Made by a program: the position numbers and the translations under genes. A stretch of DNA of 64,000 bases from Natrialba chahannaoensis JCM 10990 (GTDB taxonomy: Archaea > Halobacteriota > Halobacteria > Halobacteriales > Natrialbaceae). How positions within the stretch are numbered: position 1 is the first letter of the stretch; each line of letters opens with the position of its first letter. Positions 44,382 through 54,309 of the stretch are shown here, piece by piece. The stretch lies in contig NZ_AOIN01000008.1 in assembly GCF_000337135.1 (NCBI RefSeq), positions 161,989 through 225,988 on the forward strand, written 5' to 3'. A model generated the notes under the pieces. The model worked only from the letters and a program-made list of their open reading frames with translations, ran no database searches and was not told the origin of the DNA.

Positions 44382-44810
44382 TTATCGCACCGGTTTCTCC
44401 GCGTTCCCGCGGACGAGTTCTTTCAGCGCGACGCCGTTGACCTTGTCAACCTTGTAGTTGACACCCGAGAGGTCACCCATCGCACGACCCTTCGCCCCAC
44501 CGATACCGGCGATGGTGACTTCGTCGTGCTCGTCGATGAACGAAATTGCACCGTCACCGGGACAGAACGCGGTGACCTGCTTTCCGTTCTTGATCAGCTG
44601 CACTCGGACGCACTTTCGGATTGCCGAGTTTGGCTGCTTTGCTTCGATACCGACCTTCTCGAGGACGATACCGCGTGCCTGTGGTGCTCCCTCGAGTGGG
44701 TCAGACTTCTCGCGAAGGCCACGAGCGCGGCGCGCGTAGTCAGAGTCGGACCACCGCTGGTTCTGGCGGTCCTTCTTGAGCTTGCGCGCGGCGTATTTGC
44801 CGTTTGCCAT
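44382..44810 (-). CDS. rps12: 30S ribosomal protein S12 (uS12)
   Basis: 142-residue uS12 of the decoding centre. Typical sequence includes [66 protein letters not shown] and the conserved [19 protein letters not shown]. Archaeal length. In most haloarchaea it follows nusA directly; here about 3 kb with two foreign-looking genes separates them. Confidence 0.97.
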   Translation of the reverse strand: MANGKYAARKLKKDRQNQRWSDSDYARRARGLREKSDPLEGAPQARGIVLEKVGIEAKQPNSAIRKCVRVQLIKNGKQVTAFCPGDGAISFIDEHDEVTIAGIGGAKGRAMGDLSGVNYKVDKVNGVALKELVRGNAEKPVR

Positions 44811-45200
44811 AGTACCCGTCGCTATCCGTCGGAACCACTTAAGCGTCCCTGTTTGGAGACGGCGTTACGCCACGAGAGCGCTCGAGGTACCCCGCTCGTC
44901 GGATCTGAACGCGTTTCGCCAACTCGCGAGATCGCGTGAGCGCAGGTTAACGGGCCTCGGCTGACCGGAGCGTTCCGAACGGGTCATCGGCGGTCGTCCC
45001 CGTTCGGTTGTGCTCGGTCGGGCTCAGTCGTGTTTGGTAGTCGGGACAGAATGGGAGAAGTATTGACCGACAGAATGACAGAAATCAGAAGTATCTGCCG
45101 ATAACTCACGTTGCTACGTAATATCAGTTCCGCTGTGATACCAAATTCGGTGTCAGTAATACAAAGCTATTAGTTCGATGGCTCATATTCTGCACTCAAT
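44811..45200. other. 390-bp non-coding region upstream of rps12 and the V4R-like gene
   Basis: No gene seen. It presumably holds a new promoter for rps12-rps7, now cut off from nusA, with ACTTAAGC (about 44839) as a possible TATA element. It also holds a 9-bp inverted repeat CCGAACGGG (44975-44983) / CCCGTTCGG (44999-45007). The right 120 bp is AT-rich (TACGTAATATCAG, AATACAAAGCTATTAG) and should be the V4R-like promoter. Confidence 0.45.
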
Positions 45201-45851
45201 ATGACGACAGTTGCGACAGTACTCATCAGTGGTTCCTGGCTGAAACGACTCGTCGGATCCGGTGACGACGAAGAGGACGACGAGGAACTGCCGCCGACAG
45301 AGGGACGAATCGGATTCGAGGGGGCACTCGAGGACGCGGAAGTCATCGGACGCAGTCCGCAGTCCTACGTCGCTGCGGGCGAGTCGATTTCGCCGTTTGT
45401 TGGCAAACAGGTTACGCACAAACTCGCCGAGTACGGTCTCGAAGAAATCGAGGCAGAGGAGTGGTACTCGCTCGCAATCCCGCTCGCCATGCTGTACGAT
45501 ATGCGTGATGAGTACGGCGAAACCAGAATGCGAAATATGGGGCAAAACGTCCCGCAACACGTCGAATTCCCACCGGATCTCACCGAACCCGAGAACGCGC
45601 TTCGGGGGATCAACCAGGCCTACACACAGAACCACCGCGGGAGCGAAATCGGCACCTACGAGTTCCAACAAGAGGGGGACAACGAGGGCGTGATGATCTG
45701 CGAGACGCCGTACCCGTGTGAGTTCGACAAGGGACTGATCAAGGGTGTCGCAAAGAAGTTCTCTGACAGCTACGTCACGGTCGAAGAAATCGGCGACCAG
45801 TGCCGATCAGATGGTGGACAACGCTGTAAGTATCACGTCGACTGGATCTAA
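45201..45851 (+). CDS. V4R-like ligand-binding domain protein
   Basis: 216-residue protein. Residues 1-40 are hydrophobic then very acidic (GSGDDEEDDEELPP). The rest resembles a V4R / heme-NO-binding-like fold, ending EEIGDQCRSDGGQRCKYHVDWI, the typical C-x-x-x-G-x-x-x-C-x-Y/F-x-V-x-W closure. The segment ESISPFVGKQVTHKLAEYGLEEIEAEEWYSLAIPLAMLYDMRDEYGETRMRNMGQNVPQHVEFPPD is well structured. Ligand and role unknown; cysteines suggest metal or small-molecule binding. It is flanked by rps12 and aldehyde dehydrogenase, so it interrupts the translation block. Confidence 0.65.
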   Translation: MTTVATVLISGSWLKRLVGSGDDEEDDEELPPTEGRIGFEGALEDAEVIGRSPQSYVAAGESISPFVGKQVTHKLAEYGLEEIEAEEWYSLAIPLAMLYDMRDEYGETRMRNMGQNVPQHVEFPPDLTEPENALRGINQAYTQNHRGSEIGTYEFQQEGDNEGVMICETPYPCEFDKGLIKGVAKKFSDSYVTVEEIGDQCRSDGGQRCKYHVDWI

Positions 45852-46016
45852 CGGAGTCAGCACAATTTTTGTGGGCGCGAACACGGGCACGGGACGAGAA
45901 CAGGTCACCCCGACCGAGGCTCGTTCCAACGGCGTTTGACGGTGTTCCCGTCTCCGATACGACACTGGAACACTGCACTGTTCTCGTCTCCGGACACCAT
46001 ACCGGCGTCGAACGGA

Positions 46017-47528
46017 TTAGTACGGATACTCCCGCGGTTCGCGCTGGATCGAGATCCACTTCAGCGTCGTCAGGGTGTCCATAATCCACTCGTCGTTGTA
46101 TCGTCCCATCCCCGACGCACCGACGCCGCCAAACGCGACGTGTGGCTCGTCGTTCAACGTCTGATCGTTGATGTGAACCATCCCTGTCTCCAGTGCATCG
46201 GCTACGTCGCGCGCACGAGCAACATCACTCGAGTGGATCGAGCCCGACAGGCCGTACTCGGTCCCGTTGGCGATCCGGATCGCCTCTTCGTCGGTCTCGA
46301 ACGGAATGACGGGTGCAATCGGTCCGAAGTGTTCGTTGGCGACGATCGGCATGTCGGACGTGACGCCCGAGAGCACCGTCGGCTCGATGAACAGGCCGTC
46401 GTGACTGCCGCCGGCTTCGACTGTTGCGCCGCGTTCGACCGACTCGTTGACGTAGCCGACGATTTTGTCACGCTGACTCTCGTTGATGACAGGTCCCACG
46501 AGCGTCCCCTCCTCGCGTGGGTCACCGATCGGGAGCTGTGTAGCGCGGTCGGCCAGTCCGGCAACGTACTCGTCGTAGAGCGACTCGTGGACCAGGTGGC
46601 GGTTGATCGAGATACACTCCTGGCCCTGATGGGTGAACGAGCCGAACGCGCCGGCGTCAGTCGCACGCTCGAGGTCGGCATCCGACAGGACGATGTGGGC
46701 GTTGTTGCCGCCCAGTTCCAGTGCTGGCTCCGTATAGGAGCCGACGGCGCGCTGGCCGACGCCGCGGCCGACCTCCGAAGAGCCAGTAAACGACATCACC
46801 GACGGGACCGAGTGACTCGAGAAGTGGTCGCCCATCTCGTGGCCGTAGCCGGGAACAACGTTCAGAACACCGTCAGGAAGGCCGGCCTCCTCGAAGACCT
46901 TCGCGAGGACGAGCCCGCCCATGATGGGTGTGTGCTCGTCGGGTTTCAAGACGACGCTGTTGCCGAGTGCGATAGCCGGCGCGACGACGCGACTGGAGAG
47001 GTACAATGGAAAGTTCCACGGTGTGATGACGCCGACGACGCCCGCTGGTTCACGCACGAGCAGGTTTTCCTTGCCCGGCGTCACCGAGTCTTTGCGGCGG
47101 CCACCGTCGCGCATCGCCAACCCGGCACCGACTTTCATCGTGCCCTGTGCGAGCTGGAGTTCGAAGTCGGTTTTCAGCTGGACGCCACCACACTCGACCG
47201 CGAACAGCGTCGCGAGGTCGTCTGCGTACTCGCCCAGCAGTTCACAGGCCTCGGTGACGATTGCCGCCCGTTCCTGGGGCGGTCGTTCCGCCCACGCCGC
47301 CTGGGCATCGTCCGCAATGGCGTACGCCTCGTCGACATCGTCCTCGGTACTCGAGGGGACAGATGTCACGGTCGTTCGCGTCGCGGGATTTTCGACGTCG
47401 ATCAGGTCCCGGTCACCGGCCGGTACCCATTCCCCGTCGAGATAGAGGGCGTTCCAACCGGCTTCCGGTGCAATATCGAGATTGGCTACGTCGTTTTCTT
47501 CGAGAGCGTGTTCGCTGGTACTCGTCAT
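46017..47528 (-). CDS. NAD(P)-dependent aldehyde dehydrogenase
   Basis: 503-residue ALDH that oxidises an aldehyde to the acid. Catalytic residues are present: Asn172 (PWNFP), Glu271 (LELGGNN) and nucleophile Cys305 (HQGQECISINR), plus the cofactor-binding SFTGSSEVGR. It resembles benzaldehyde/salicylaldehyde-type and generic ALDHs; the substrate is not determined. The start at 47528 (MTSTSEHALEENDVANL) is preferred. It lies between nusA and the V4R-like gene. Confidence 0.93.
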   Translation of the reverse strand: MTSTSEHALEENDVANLDIAPEAGWNALYLDGEWVPAGDRDLIDVENPATRTTVTSVPSSTEDDVDEAYAIADDAQAAWAERPPQERAAIVTEACELLGEYADDLATLFAVECGGVQLKTDFELQLAQGTMKVGAGLAMRDGGRRKDSVTPGKENLLVREPAGVVGVITPWNFPLYLSSRVVAPAIALGNSVVLKPDEHTPIMGGLVLAKVFEEAGLPDGVLNVVPGYGHEMGDHFSSHSVPSVMSFTGSSEVGRGVGQRAVGSYTEPALELGGNNAHIVLSDADLERATDAGAFGSFTHQGQECISINRHLVHESLYDEYVAGLADRATQLPIGDPREEGTLVGPVINESQRDKIVGYVNESVERGATVEAGGSHDGLFIEPTVLSGVTSDMPIVANEHFGPIAPVIPFETDEEAIRIANGTEYGLSGSIHSSDVARARDVADALETGMVHINDQTLNDEPHVAFGGVGASGMGRYNDEWIMDTLTTLKWISIQREPREYPY

Positions 47529-47794
47529 ATGAACACTGTTGCATAGCACCTGCTTATCATTTTGGTTATGACATTCTTAGCAAAAACCATTGGAAATGGT
47601 TTCATAGTCAATGACGGTGTTCAAATAAGATACTATACCGATGAAATATAGGAGCGGCAACAAGATATCGAAATGGGGAGTGCCGAGGAACCGAGAGTAA
47701 TCCATCCGCTAGGGGTAAAGAAATCAGAACCCACACAGCGACTCAAACCAACGGCGGGGTCGAGAGAATAATTCGTGACGGGGGAGAACAGACG
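47529..47794. other. AT-rich non-coding gap behind nusA
   Basis: 265 bp without a gene. The left part (47550-47660) is unusually AT-rich for this genome, with TATA-like AAGATACTATACCG at about 47626-47639 and the probable ALDH promoter close to 47555. Confidence 0.4.
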
Positions 47795-48340
47795 CTATAT
47801 GAGCTGAATGTCGTCGATCTCGAAGTGACGAGCAGCTAGCGTCCGTGCGGTTTCGATGGTCCGTCCGCCCGAGCCAATCGCGATACCGCGGTCGGCGTCT
47901 GCAACCTCAACGTAGGCGACGGTGTCGTCGTTTTCGCTGATCGTGACATTGTAGACCGCAGCAGGGGCAAACGCGTTTGCGACGAATGACTCAGGATCGT
48001 CAGCGTTCTCGACGAGACGGATCGACCGTCCGAGACGATCTTCCAGTTGCTGAATCGTCTGTCCCTCGGGGCCAATTGCTTCGCCCATCTGTCCGCGTTC
48101 GACGACGATAACCAACCGATCGGAGTGACGTGACTCCACATCACCGGTCGCAGTCGTGTTTTCGTTGCCACCGTCGTGCTCGACGCCGCTGGAGTGGGCT
48201 GCGTCCGTGCCCGCACTCGCGCCGCTAGACGTGTCACGCTCGTCGCGCTCTTCAGGGACGCAGTCGATGCCGGTCGCACCCGTCACCTCCTCGAACGTCG
48301 CGAGGTACTGACGCGCGTCGTCGTCGAGGGTAACCGCCAT
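47795..48340 (-). CDS. nusA: NusA-like transcription factor (KH domains) with insertion
   Basis: 181-residue archaeal NusA homologue of two KH domains, associated with RNA polymerase. KH1 contains DRLVIVVERGQMGEAIGPEGQTIQQLEDRLGR and KH2 ends GIAIGSGGRTIETARTLAARHFEIDDIQLI. Archaeal NusA is usually about 140 residues. Here an Asp/Ser/Gly-rich insertion (about residues 29-72, DERDTSSGASAGTDAAHSSG) splits the N-terminal strand region from the rest. It is 3 bp behind rpoA2 and ends the RNA polymerase operon. Confidence 0.93.
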   Translation of the reverse strand: MAVTLDDDARQYLATFEEVTGATGIDCVPEERDERDTSSGASAGTDAAHSSGVEHDGGNENTTATGDVESRHSDRLVIVVERGQMGEAIGPEGQTIQQLEDRLGRSIRLVENADDPESFVANAFAPAAVYNVTISENDDTVAYVEVADADRGIAIGSGGRTIETARTLAARHFEIDDIQLI

Positions 48341-48343
48341 TGA

Positions 48344-49543
48344 TTAGTCTGCCTGACCGCCGCTTTCGGGGCTAACCGATCCCATCCGGAGGTCGACGTC
48401 TCCGGTTCCGAGCTTGATCGGTTTGCCGACGATGACGTTCTCGGTGACGCCGTCGAGTTCGTCGATCTCGCCGTGGATCGCCGCGTTCAGCAGGTGGTTG
48501 ACCGTCACCTCGAATGCTGCGCGTGCGAGGACCGAGTCCTTCGAGCCCGAAATACCGTGGCGGCCGATCGACTCAATTTCGCCGCGGTTGGTCATCATGT
48601 CCGAGACCAACATCAGGTGGCGCACGTTCACGTCGTCAAGCCCCTGCTCTGCAAGCGTGTTATTCGTCTCCTCGATGATGGCCTCGCGGGCGGCCTCGAT
48701 ACCGAGGTTGCGGTGAATCTCGTGGATGTTGTTACACGTCGTCCGGGAGGCGTCGACGCCCTCGATCTCGAGGACGTCGCCGAACGCCGACCCTTCGGTG
48801 TAGAGGACGAACTGCTCGTCGCCGTCGTCCATCTCCTCGCGGCGGATGACGACGCGAGAGACCTCTTCGATCCCCTTGAACGTAATCTCGCGCAGTTCCT
48901 CGACGAGCTGGAGCAGGTCTCGATACGACGGCTCTTCTGGCCCGAACTGGATGTTGGTACCGTCTTGAACCGTGCTCACGCCGAGGTTGTCCTCGATGAT
49001 CTCGGCGACCTCCTCGGGCGTGATCATGCGCTCTTCGAGGGTATCCTGGTTGAGCGAGATCTGGACGCGCATGTCTGCGACGTTCGTCGAAACGTCACCC
49101 AGCGCGAGGATTTTCGTCGCCTCGATGTTCCAGACGACCTCGTGAGCGCGCTCGCGCTCAGTTGCGAACTCGTCTTCGAGATAGACCGTCATCATCGGCG
49201 TGTCCGGCGTCTTCCGGGCGTCGACGAGTTCGATCAGTCGTGGCAGCCCCTGGGTCACGTCGATCTCTGCGACCCCTGCGTAGTGGAACGTGTTCATCGT
49301 CAGCTGCGTTCCTGGCTCCCCAATCGACTGTGCCGAAACGGTACCGACGGGATCGAGCGGCTCAACGCGCGTGTCGACGTAGCGTGCTTCGACCGCTTTC
49401 GCGAGTTCGTCTGCATCCTCGACGGTCGCGTCGCCGCGATCTTCGAGCGTCTCGTAGACGTTGTCCTTGAGCCGACGCGGCAGGTCGGTGTCCTCGACAA
49501 CGGCGATCATGTCGTCGTCGACGGCGTAGTCGACCTCAGTCAT
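48344..49543 (-). CDS. rpoA2: DNA-directed RNA polymerase subunit A''
   Basis: 399-residue C-terminal part of the largest subunit. The trigger-loop region [15 protein letters not shown] and following [17 protein letters not shown] are clear, as is the jaw and clamp sequence up to [37 protein letters not shown]. It overlaps the end of rpoA1 by 8 bp, as in other archaea, showing coupled expression. Complete. Confidence 0.97.
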   Translation of the reverse strand: MTEVDYAVDDDMIAVVEDTDLPRRLKDNVYETLEDRGDATVEDADELAKAVEARYVDTRVEPLDPVGTVSAQSIGEPGTQLTMNTFHYAGVAEIDVTQGLPRLIELVDARKTPDTPMMTVYLEDEFATERERAHEVVWNIEATKILALGDVSTNVADMRVQISLNQDTLEERMITPEEVAEIIEDNLGVSTVQDGTNIQFGPEEPSYRDLLQLVEELREITFKGIEEVSRVVIRREEMDDGDEQFVLYTEGSAFGDVLEIEGVDASRTTCNNIHEIHRNLGIEAAREAIIEETNNTLAEQGLDDVNVRHLMLVSDMMTNRGEIESIGRHGISGSKDSVLARAAFEVTVNHLLNAAIHGEIDELDGVTENVIVGKPIKLGTGDVDLRMGSVSPESGGQAD

Positions 49544-52466
49544 CGGAGGTCACCTCCTCTGTCTCCTCGACAAAGCGAGTGTCAGCGTGCTCGGAGAGGT
49601 TCGTCGGCTGTCGTTTCGTGCCGAGGAACTCCTCCTTCTCGGCCTCGGAGGCGAACTCCGAGTCGAGCACGCGGTCTGCGATCTGCTCGACGTCGATGTC
49701 GTTGTCGTCACCCGAGGAAACCTTCACCGGCGAGGTGCCGTCCTCGCCGAACTCGAACTGGACGATCGTATCCGAGGTGTCTCGGACAGTGCCGTCGTAC
49801 TGCGCTTCGAGTTCCGAGAGTGCGTTGATCAGTCGGCGCTGCAGGTAGCCGGACTTCGAGGTCCGGACTGCCGTGTCGACCAGCCCCTCGCGGCCACCCA
49901 TCGCGTGGAAGAAGAACTCCCGCGGGGTCAGCCCCGACGTATAAGAGTTCTCCACGAACCCGTGAGCCTCCGCCGAGAGGTCGTTCGGCTTGTAGTGGCT
50001 GAGCGTGCGGTCCTCGTAGCCGCGGTTGATTCGCTCGCCACGAACTGCCTGCTGACCAACCGCACCGGCCATCTGGGTCAGGTTGAGCATCGATCCACGC
50101 GCACCGGAGTTGGCCATGACGACCGCCGGATTCTCGTTGTCGAAGTGCTCGTCCGCAATGTTACCGGCGTTGTCACGCGCACGCGAGAGCGTCTGCATGA
50201 TCTTCATCTCGAGTGTCTCGTCGAGCGTCCGGCCCGGAAGGGACTCGAGTTCGTTGTTCTCGTAGGCCTCGATGAGTTCCTCGACGCGGTCGTTCGCGTC
50301 CTCGATCGTCTCGTCGATTCGGGACTGTGCTTCTCCTGGGATGGTTTCGTCGTCGATCCCGATCGAGAACCCGAAGTGCATGATCGCGCGCATCGCGAGC
50401 GTCGAGACCTCGTTGATGAAGATCCGCGAGCGGGTGTTGCCGTAGATCTTCGTGATTGTGTCGACGATCTCGCCGCCGAATTCGCCGACTTCGTCCTCGG
50501 CAATGGTTCCCTCAATGAGCTGGCCGTCTTCGATGACGACAGGCTCGCCGATAGTGCCCGTGAACTCGAGATTCAGGTCGTCGGGCAGGAGTTCGGAGAA
50601 GACGTCGTACCCGGTCCAGAACGGCTCACCCTCATCGTTGATACCACTTGGCTCTGGCAGTTCGTCGATCCGAGTTGCACGCAGTAGGTCGAGCGCCTGC
50701 GTTTCGTTGAACCGTGGGTTGTCGTGGGTCAAGAGGTACATCCCACTGATGTGGTCCTGAATTGCCCCGATGATGTTCTCACCGAACCGTGGGGAGAGAA
50801 TCTGTTCCTGGACACGCATGAGGACGCGCGCTTCGGCGCGGGCCTCCTCGTTCTGCAGCGCGTGCATGTTCATCTCGTCACCGTCGAAGTCAGCGTTGTA
50901 CGGCGGACAGACGACGGTGTTGAGTCGGAACGTCTTGTACGGCATGACCACGACCTCGTGGGCCATGATCGACATCCGGTGGAGCGACGGCTGGCGGTTG
51001 AAGATGACGATGTCGCCGTCGACCATGTGCCGGTTAACCTCCCAGCCGGCGTCGACCTTCTCTGCGAGCGCCTCGCAGTTCTTCTCGGTCACCTTCAGTC
51101 GGCGGCCGTCGGGTCGGCGGACGTAGTTCGCGCCAGGGTGGCCCTCGGGACCGTTCGAAACGTAGCGTCGAGCCTCCTCGACGTTTCGCTCGGTGACGTT
51201 CATCGTCTGGGTCATCTCCTTTGCGACGCGGTCTGGGACACCGACCTCGTTCAGCGAGAGGGTCGGGTCCGGCGAGATGACGGTACGGGCAGAGAAGTTG
51301 ACACGCTTCCCGGACAGGGAGCCTCGGAAGCGACCCTCCTTGCCCTTCAGGCGCTGGGAGAGCGTCTTGAGCGGCCGGCCGGAGCGGTGTCGGGCCGGCG
51401 GCGTCCCCGAGATTTCGTTGTCCATGAACGTGGTGACGTGGTACTGCAGCAGTTCCCAGAGGTCCTCGATGATCAGCTGTGGGGCACCGGCCTCACGGTT
51501 CTCCATGAACCGCTGGTTGATCCGGATGATGTCGACCAGTTTGTGCGTAAGGTCGTCCTCGGATCGCTGGCCGTTGTCGAGCGTAATCGACGGCCGCGCA
51601 GTGACCGGCGGAACGGGGAGAACGGTAAGGATCATCCACTCCGGCCGCGAGCGGTCGGCATCGATGCCGAGCACTTCGATGTCCTCGTCCGGAATATTCT
51701 CGAACCAGTCCCGGATGTCCGAGGGCATCAGCTTGTTCGTGTCCTCCTCGGTAAGGTCGATGTCGAGTGCCTTCTCGATGGCCTCGCGCTGACTCTCACG
51801 CGGACGGAACGATCCCGAGAGAATCTCGTTGATCCGGGTGAGGTCGATCTCCGTCTCCGCAGCGAGTTCGTCCGGCGAGGTCCGCTCGATACCAGCTTCC
51901 TCGTCGCCCTGCATCGCGCCGGCGATACGCTGGGAGTACTCGCTGGTCAGGACCTGCTGCACCTCGTAGTAGGTCGTCGGCTTCTCGTGGTCGATATCGT
52001 ACTGGACCTCGCCACAGTGTGGACATCGATCCTTCTTTCGGGCCTGCCGAATTGCCGCCTTCGTCACGTCGTTCAGGTCACGACCGAGTTTCCGGGACTC
52101 CTCGATCTGGTCCTGGAACTCCTCGCGCTCGTCTTCGACCAGCAGCAGGCGCGAACACTCACGGCAGGTGCCACGCAGCAGTCGGCGGATAAGCTTCGTA
52201 AAGCCGACGTGGATGACAGGTGCGGCGAGTTCGATGTGACCGAAGTGACCGTTACAGGAACCTGAATGCTTCCCACAGGTCTTGCACTCGAGTCCGGGGT
52301 CGATCACGCCGAGACGCGGGTCCATCAGCCCCATGTCGATGGGGAAGCCGTCGTCGTCGTAGGTGTCGGCGGTGATGATTTTCGTCGCGCTCATCTCCCG
52401 ATACTCTTCGGGCTCCATGAGCCCGAAGTTGATCGATCCGATGTCTTTTGGTGTACTGTTTCGCAT
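49536..52466 (-). CDS. rpoA1: DNA-directed RNA polymerase subunit A'
   Basis: 976-residue N-terminal part of the largest subunit, carrying the catalytic magnesium loop [12 protein letters not shown]. The N-terminal clamp has zinc motifs [17 protein letters not shown] and [36 protein letters not shown] and [23 protein letters not shown] are standard. It has no intein. It lies 7 bp behind rpoB1 and overlaps rpoA2. Confidence 0.97.
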   Translation of the reverse strand: MRNSTPKDIGSINFGLMEPEEYREMSATKIITADTYDDDGFPIDMGLMDPRLGVIDPGLECKTCGKHSGSCNGHFGHIELAAPVIHVGFTKLIRRLLRGTCRECSRLLLVEDEREEFQDQIEESRKLGRDLNDVTKAAIRQARKKDRCPHCGEVQYDIDHEKPTTYYEVQQVLTSEYSQRIAGAMQGDEEAGIERTSPDELAAETEIDLTRINEILSGSFRPRESQREAIEKALDIDLTEEDTNKLMPSDIRDWFENIPDEDIEVLGIDADRSRPEWMILTVLPVPPVTARPSITLDNGQRSEDDLTHKLVDIIRINQRFMENREAGAPQLIIEDLWELLQYHVTTFMDNEISGTPPARHRSGRPLKTLSQRLKGKEGRFRGSLSGKRVNFSARTVISPDPTLSLNEVGVPDRVAKEMTQTMNVTERNVEEARRYVSNGPEGHPGANYVRRPDGRRLKVTEKNCEALAEKVDAGWEVNRHMVDGDIVIFNRQPSLHRMSIMAHEVVVMPYKTFRLNTVVCPPYNADFDGDEMNMHALQNEEARAEARVLMRVQEQILSPRFGENIIGAIQDHISGMYLLTHDNPRFNETQALDLLRATRIDELPEPSGINDEGEPFWTGYDVFSELLPDDLNLEFTGTIGEPVVIEDGQLIEGTIAEDEVGEFGGEIVDTITKIYGNTRSRIFINEVSTLAMRAIMHFGFSIGIDDETIPGEAQSRIDETIEDANDRVEELIEAYENNELESLPGRTLDETLEMKIMQTLSRARDNAGNIADEHFDNENPAVVMANSGARGSMLNLTQMAGAVGQQAVRGERINRGYEDRTLSHYKPNDLSAEAHGFVENSYTSGLTPREFFFHAMGGREGLVDTAVRTSKSGYLQRRLINALSELEAQYDGTVRDTSDTIVQFEFGEDGTSPVKVSSGDDNDIDVEQIADRVLDSEFASEAEKEEFLGTKRQPTNLSEHADTRFVEETEEVTSDD

Positions 52467-52473
52467 TGTGATG

Positions 52474-54303
52474 TTAAACGGCGTCTGCCAGTTCCAGTCG
52501 TGGCGCGATACCCAGTGCCTTCATCTCGTCCAGGAGGAGCTTGAACGCGTAGCTCATCTCGATTTCGTGGATGTCGGTTTCCTCCTCACAGTTCGGACAG
52601 TAGACGCGTCGTTGTTCGACGTTCTCGACTGCACTCATGCCACACTGGCCACAGACGTTGATGAACTCGCGGTCGGACTCATCGAGCAGTCGTTCCTTGA
52701 GCGTCATCGCAGCACCGTGACCGATGAAGACGTCGCGCTCCATCTCCCCGATACGTAGTCCACCTTCACGGGCACGACCCTCGGTCGGCTGGCGGGTAAG
52801 GACCTGCACTGGCCCGCGCGAACGGGCGTGCAGTTTGTTCGAGACCATGTGGTAGAGCTTCTGGTAGAAAATGATCCCAACGAAGATCTCGGCCTCAATT
52901 TTCTCTCCCGTGACGCCAGAGTACATCGTCTCCTTGCCCGCGGAGTCAAAGCCGGCCTCTTCGAGCCCATCACGCAGTGCGGACTCGTCCTCGCCGAGGA
53001 ACGGCGTTCCGTCGACGCGACGGCCTTCCATTGCACCGAGCTTGCCGCCGATCATCTCGAGAATGTGTCCGACGGTCATGCGCGATGGCAGCGCGTGGGG
53101 GTTGAGCACGAGGTCGGGGACGACACCGTTCTCGGTGAACGGCATGTCCTCCTGGGGTGCGAGGTGGCCAAGAACACCCTTCTGTCCGTGCCGGGACGCG
53201 AACTTGTCGCCGAGTTCCGGAATCCGTTCGTCGCGCACGGAGACCTTCGAGAGCTTCGAGCCGTCCTCGCCCTCCATGAGCGTGATCGTGTCGACGACGC
53301 CGCTCTCTCCCGAGCGCATCGTGACCGAGGTCTCACGGCGCTTCTGCGGCGAAAGACCACCCATATCATCTGGCTCCTCGAGGAATCGCGGTGGACTCGT
53401 CTTGCCAAGCAGGACGGAGTTCTCGTCGACCTCCGTCTCGGGGTTGACGAGGCCGTCCTCGTCCAGATGCGCGTAGGCTTCCTCACCGCGGGCACCGCGG
53501 ACATCCTGGGACGGAATCTCGAAGCGGTCTTCCTGGCCGCCCGGATACCGTCGCTCCTCGCCCTCGTAGGTACGGAAGAAGTGCGAGCGAGCAAGTGCGC
53601 GCTCGATGGACGCCTTGTTCATGACGAGCGCGTCCTCGATGTTGAACCCCTCGTAGCTCATCACGGCGACGACGAAGTTCTGTGCGGCTGGACGGTCGTC
53701 GTAGCCAATCTGCTCCGTGGTCTGGGTCTTGACCATCGAGAGCTGCGGATAGTGAAGCAGGTGCTGGCGCGTGTCCGGCCGGATCCGGTAGTTAGCCGAC
53801 GGCAGCCCCAGCGACTGCTTGATCATCCCTGCACCCATCGTAATTCGCGGCGAGGCGTTGTGTTCTGGGTACGGAATCATGCCCGAACCGATCGAGAAGA
53901 TCAGCTGCGGGTCGATCTCGAGGTGCGTGTGATCCTCGTTCAGATCGTCCTCCTCGACGGCGACGTAGATGTCCTCTTCCTCCTCGGCGTCGATGAACTC
54001 GACGTAGCCGTGATCGACGAGATCCTCGAACTCGAGATCACCGTCGCGAAGCGCCTCGATCTCCTGCTGGGAGATGCGGGGCTCGCCGTCCTCGACGACG
54101 AGTAGCGGGCGGCGAGCGCGGCCTGCGTCGGCGTTGACGATGACTTCGCGAGTGCGGTCTTTGACGGAGACGTTGACCATCTCGCTGACGTCACCGATGC
54201 GTCGTGCTTCGCGGATCTGTTCGGCTAGCTCGTGCGGATCGGGGTGCGTTCCCACCAGCGACCCGTTGACGTATACTTTGGCTTCTCGTTGTTGGCTGCT
54301 CAT
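52474..54303 (-). CDS. rpoB1: DNA-directed RNA polymerase subunit B'
   Basis: 609-residue C-terminal half of the second-largest subunit. [25 protein letters not shown] and [29 protein letters not shown] lead to the active-site region [15 protein letters not shown]. The C-terminal zinc motif [22 protein letters not shown] ends in a helix. Archaeal split of B into B'' and B' as in methanogens and halophiles. It lies 6 bp behind rpoB2. Confidence 0.97.
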   Translation of the reverse strand: MSSQQREAKVYVNGSLVGTHPDPHELAEQIREARRIGDVSEMVNVSVKDRTREVIVNADAGRARRPLLVVEDGEPRISQQEIEALRDGDLEFEDLVDHGYVEFIDAEEEEDIYVAVEEDDLNEDHTHLEIDPQLIFSIGSGMIPYPEHNASPRITMGAGMIKQSLGLPSANYRIRPDTRQHLLHYPQLSMVKTQTTEQIGYDDRPAAQNFVVAVMSYEGFNIEDALVMNKASIERALARSHFFRTYEGEERRYPGGQEDRFEIPSQDVRGARGEEAYAHLDEDGLVNPETEVDENSVLLGKTSPPRFLEEPDDMGGLSPQKRRETSVTMRSGESGVVDTITLMEGEDGSKLSKVSVRDERIPELGDKFASRHGQKGVLGHLAPQEDMPFTENGVVPDLVLNPHALPSRMTVGHILEMIGGKLGAMEGRRVDGTPFLGEDESALRDGLEEAGFDSAGKETMYSGVTGEKIEAEIFVGIIFYQKLYHMVSNKLHARSRGPVQVLTRQPTEGRAREGGLRIGEMERDVFIGHGAAMTLKERLLDESDREFINVCGQCGMSAVENVEQRRVYCPNCEEETDIHEIEMSYAFKLLLDEMKALGIAPRLELADAV

Positions 54304-54309
54304 TGTAGA

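Noticed and set aside
50724-52265. A 513-codon open frame opposite rpoA1
   Set aside because: Antisense shadow of the RNA polymerase subunit gene, with no recognisable protein features.
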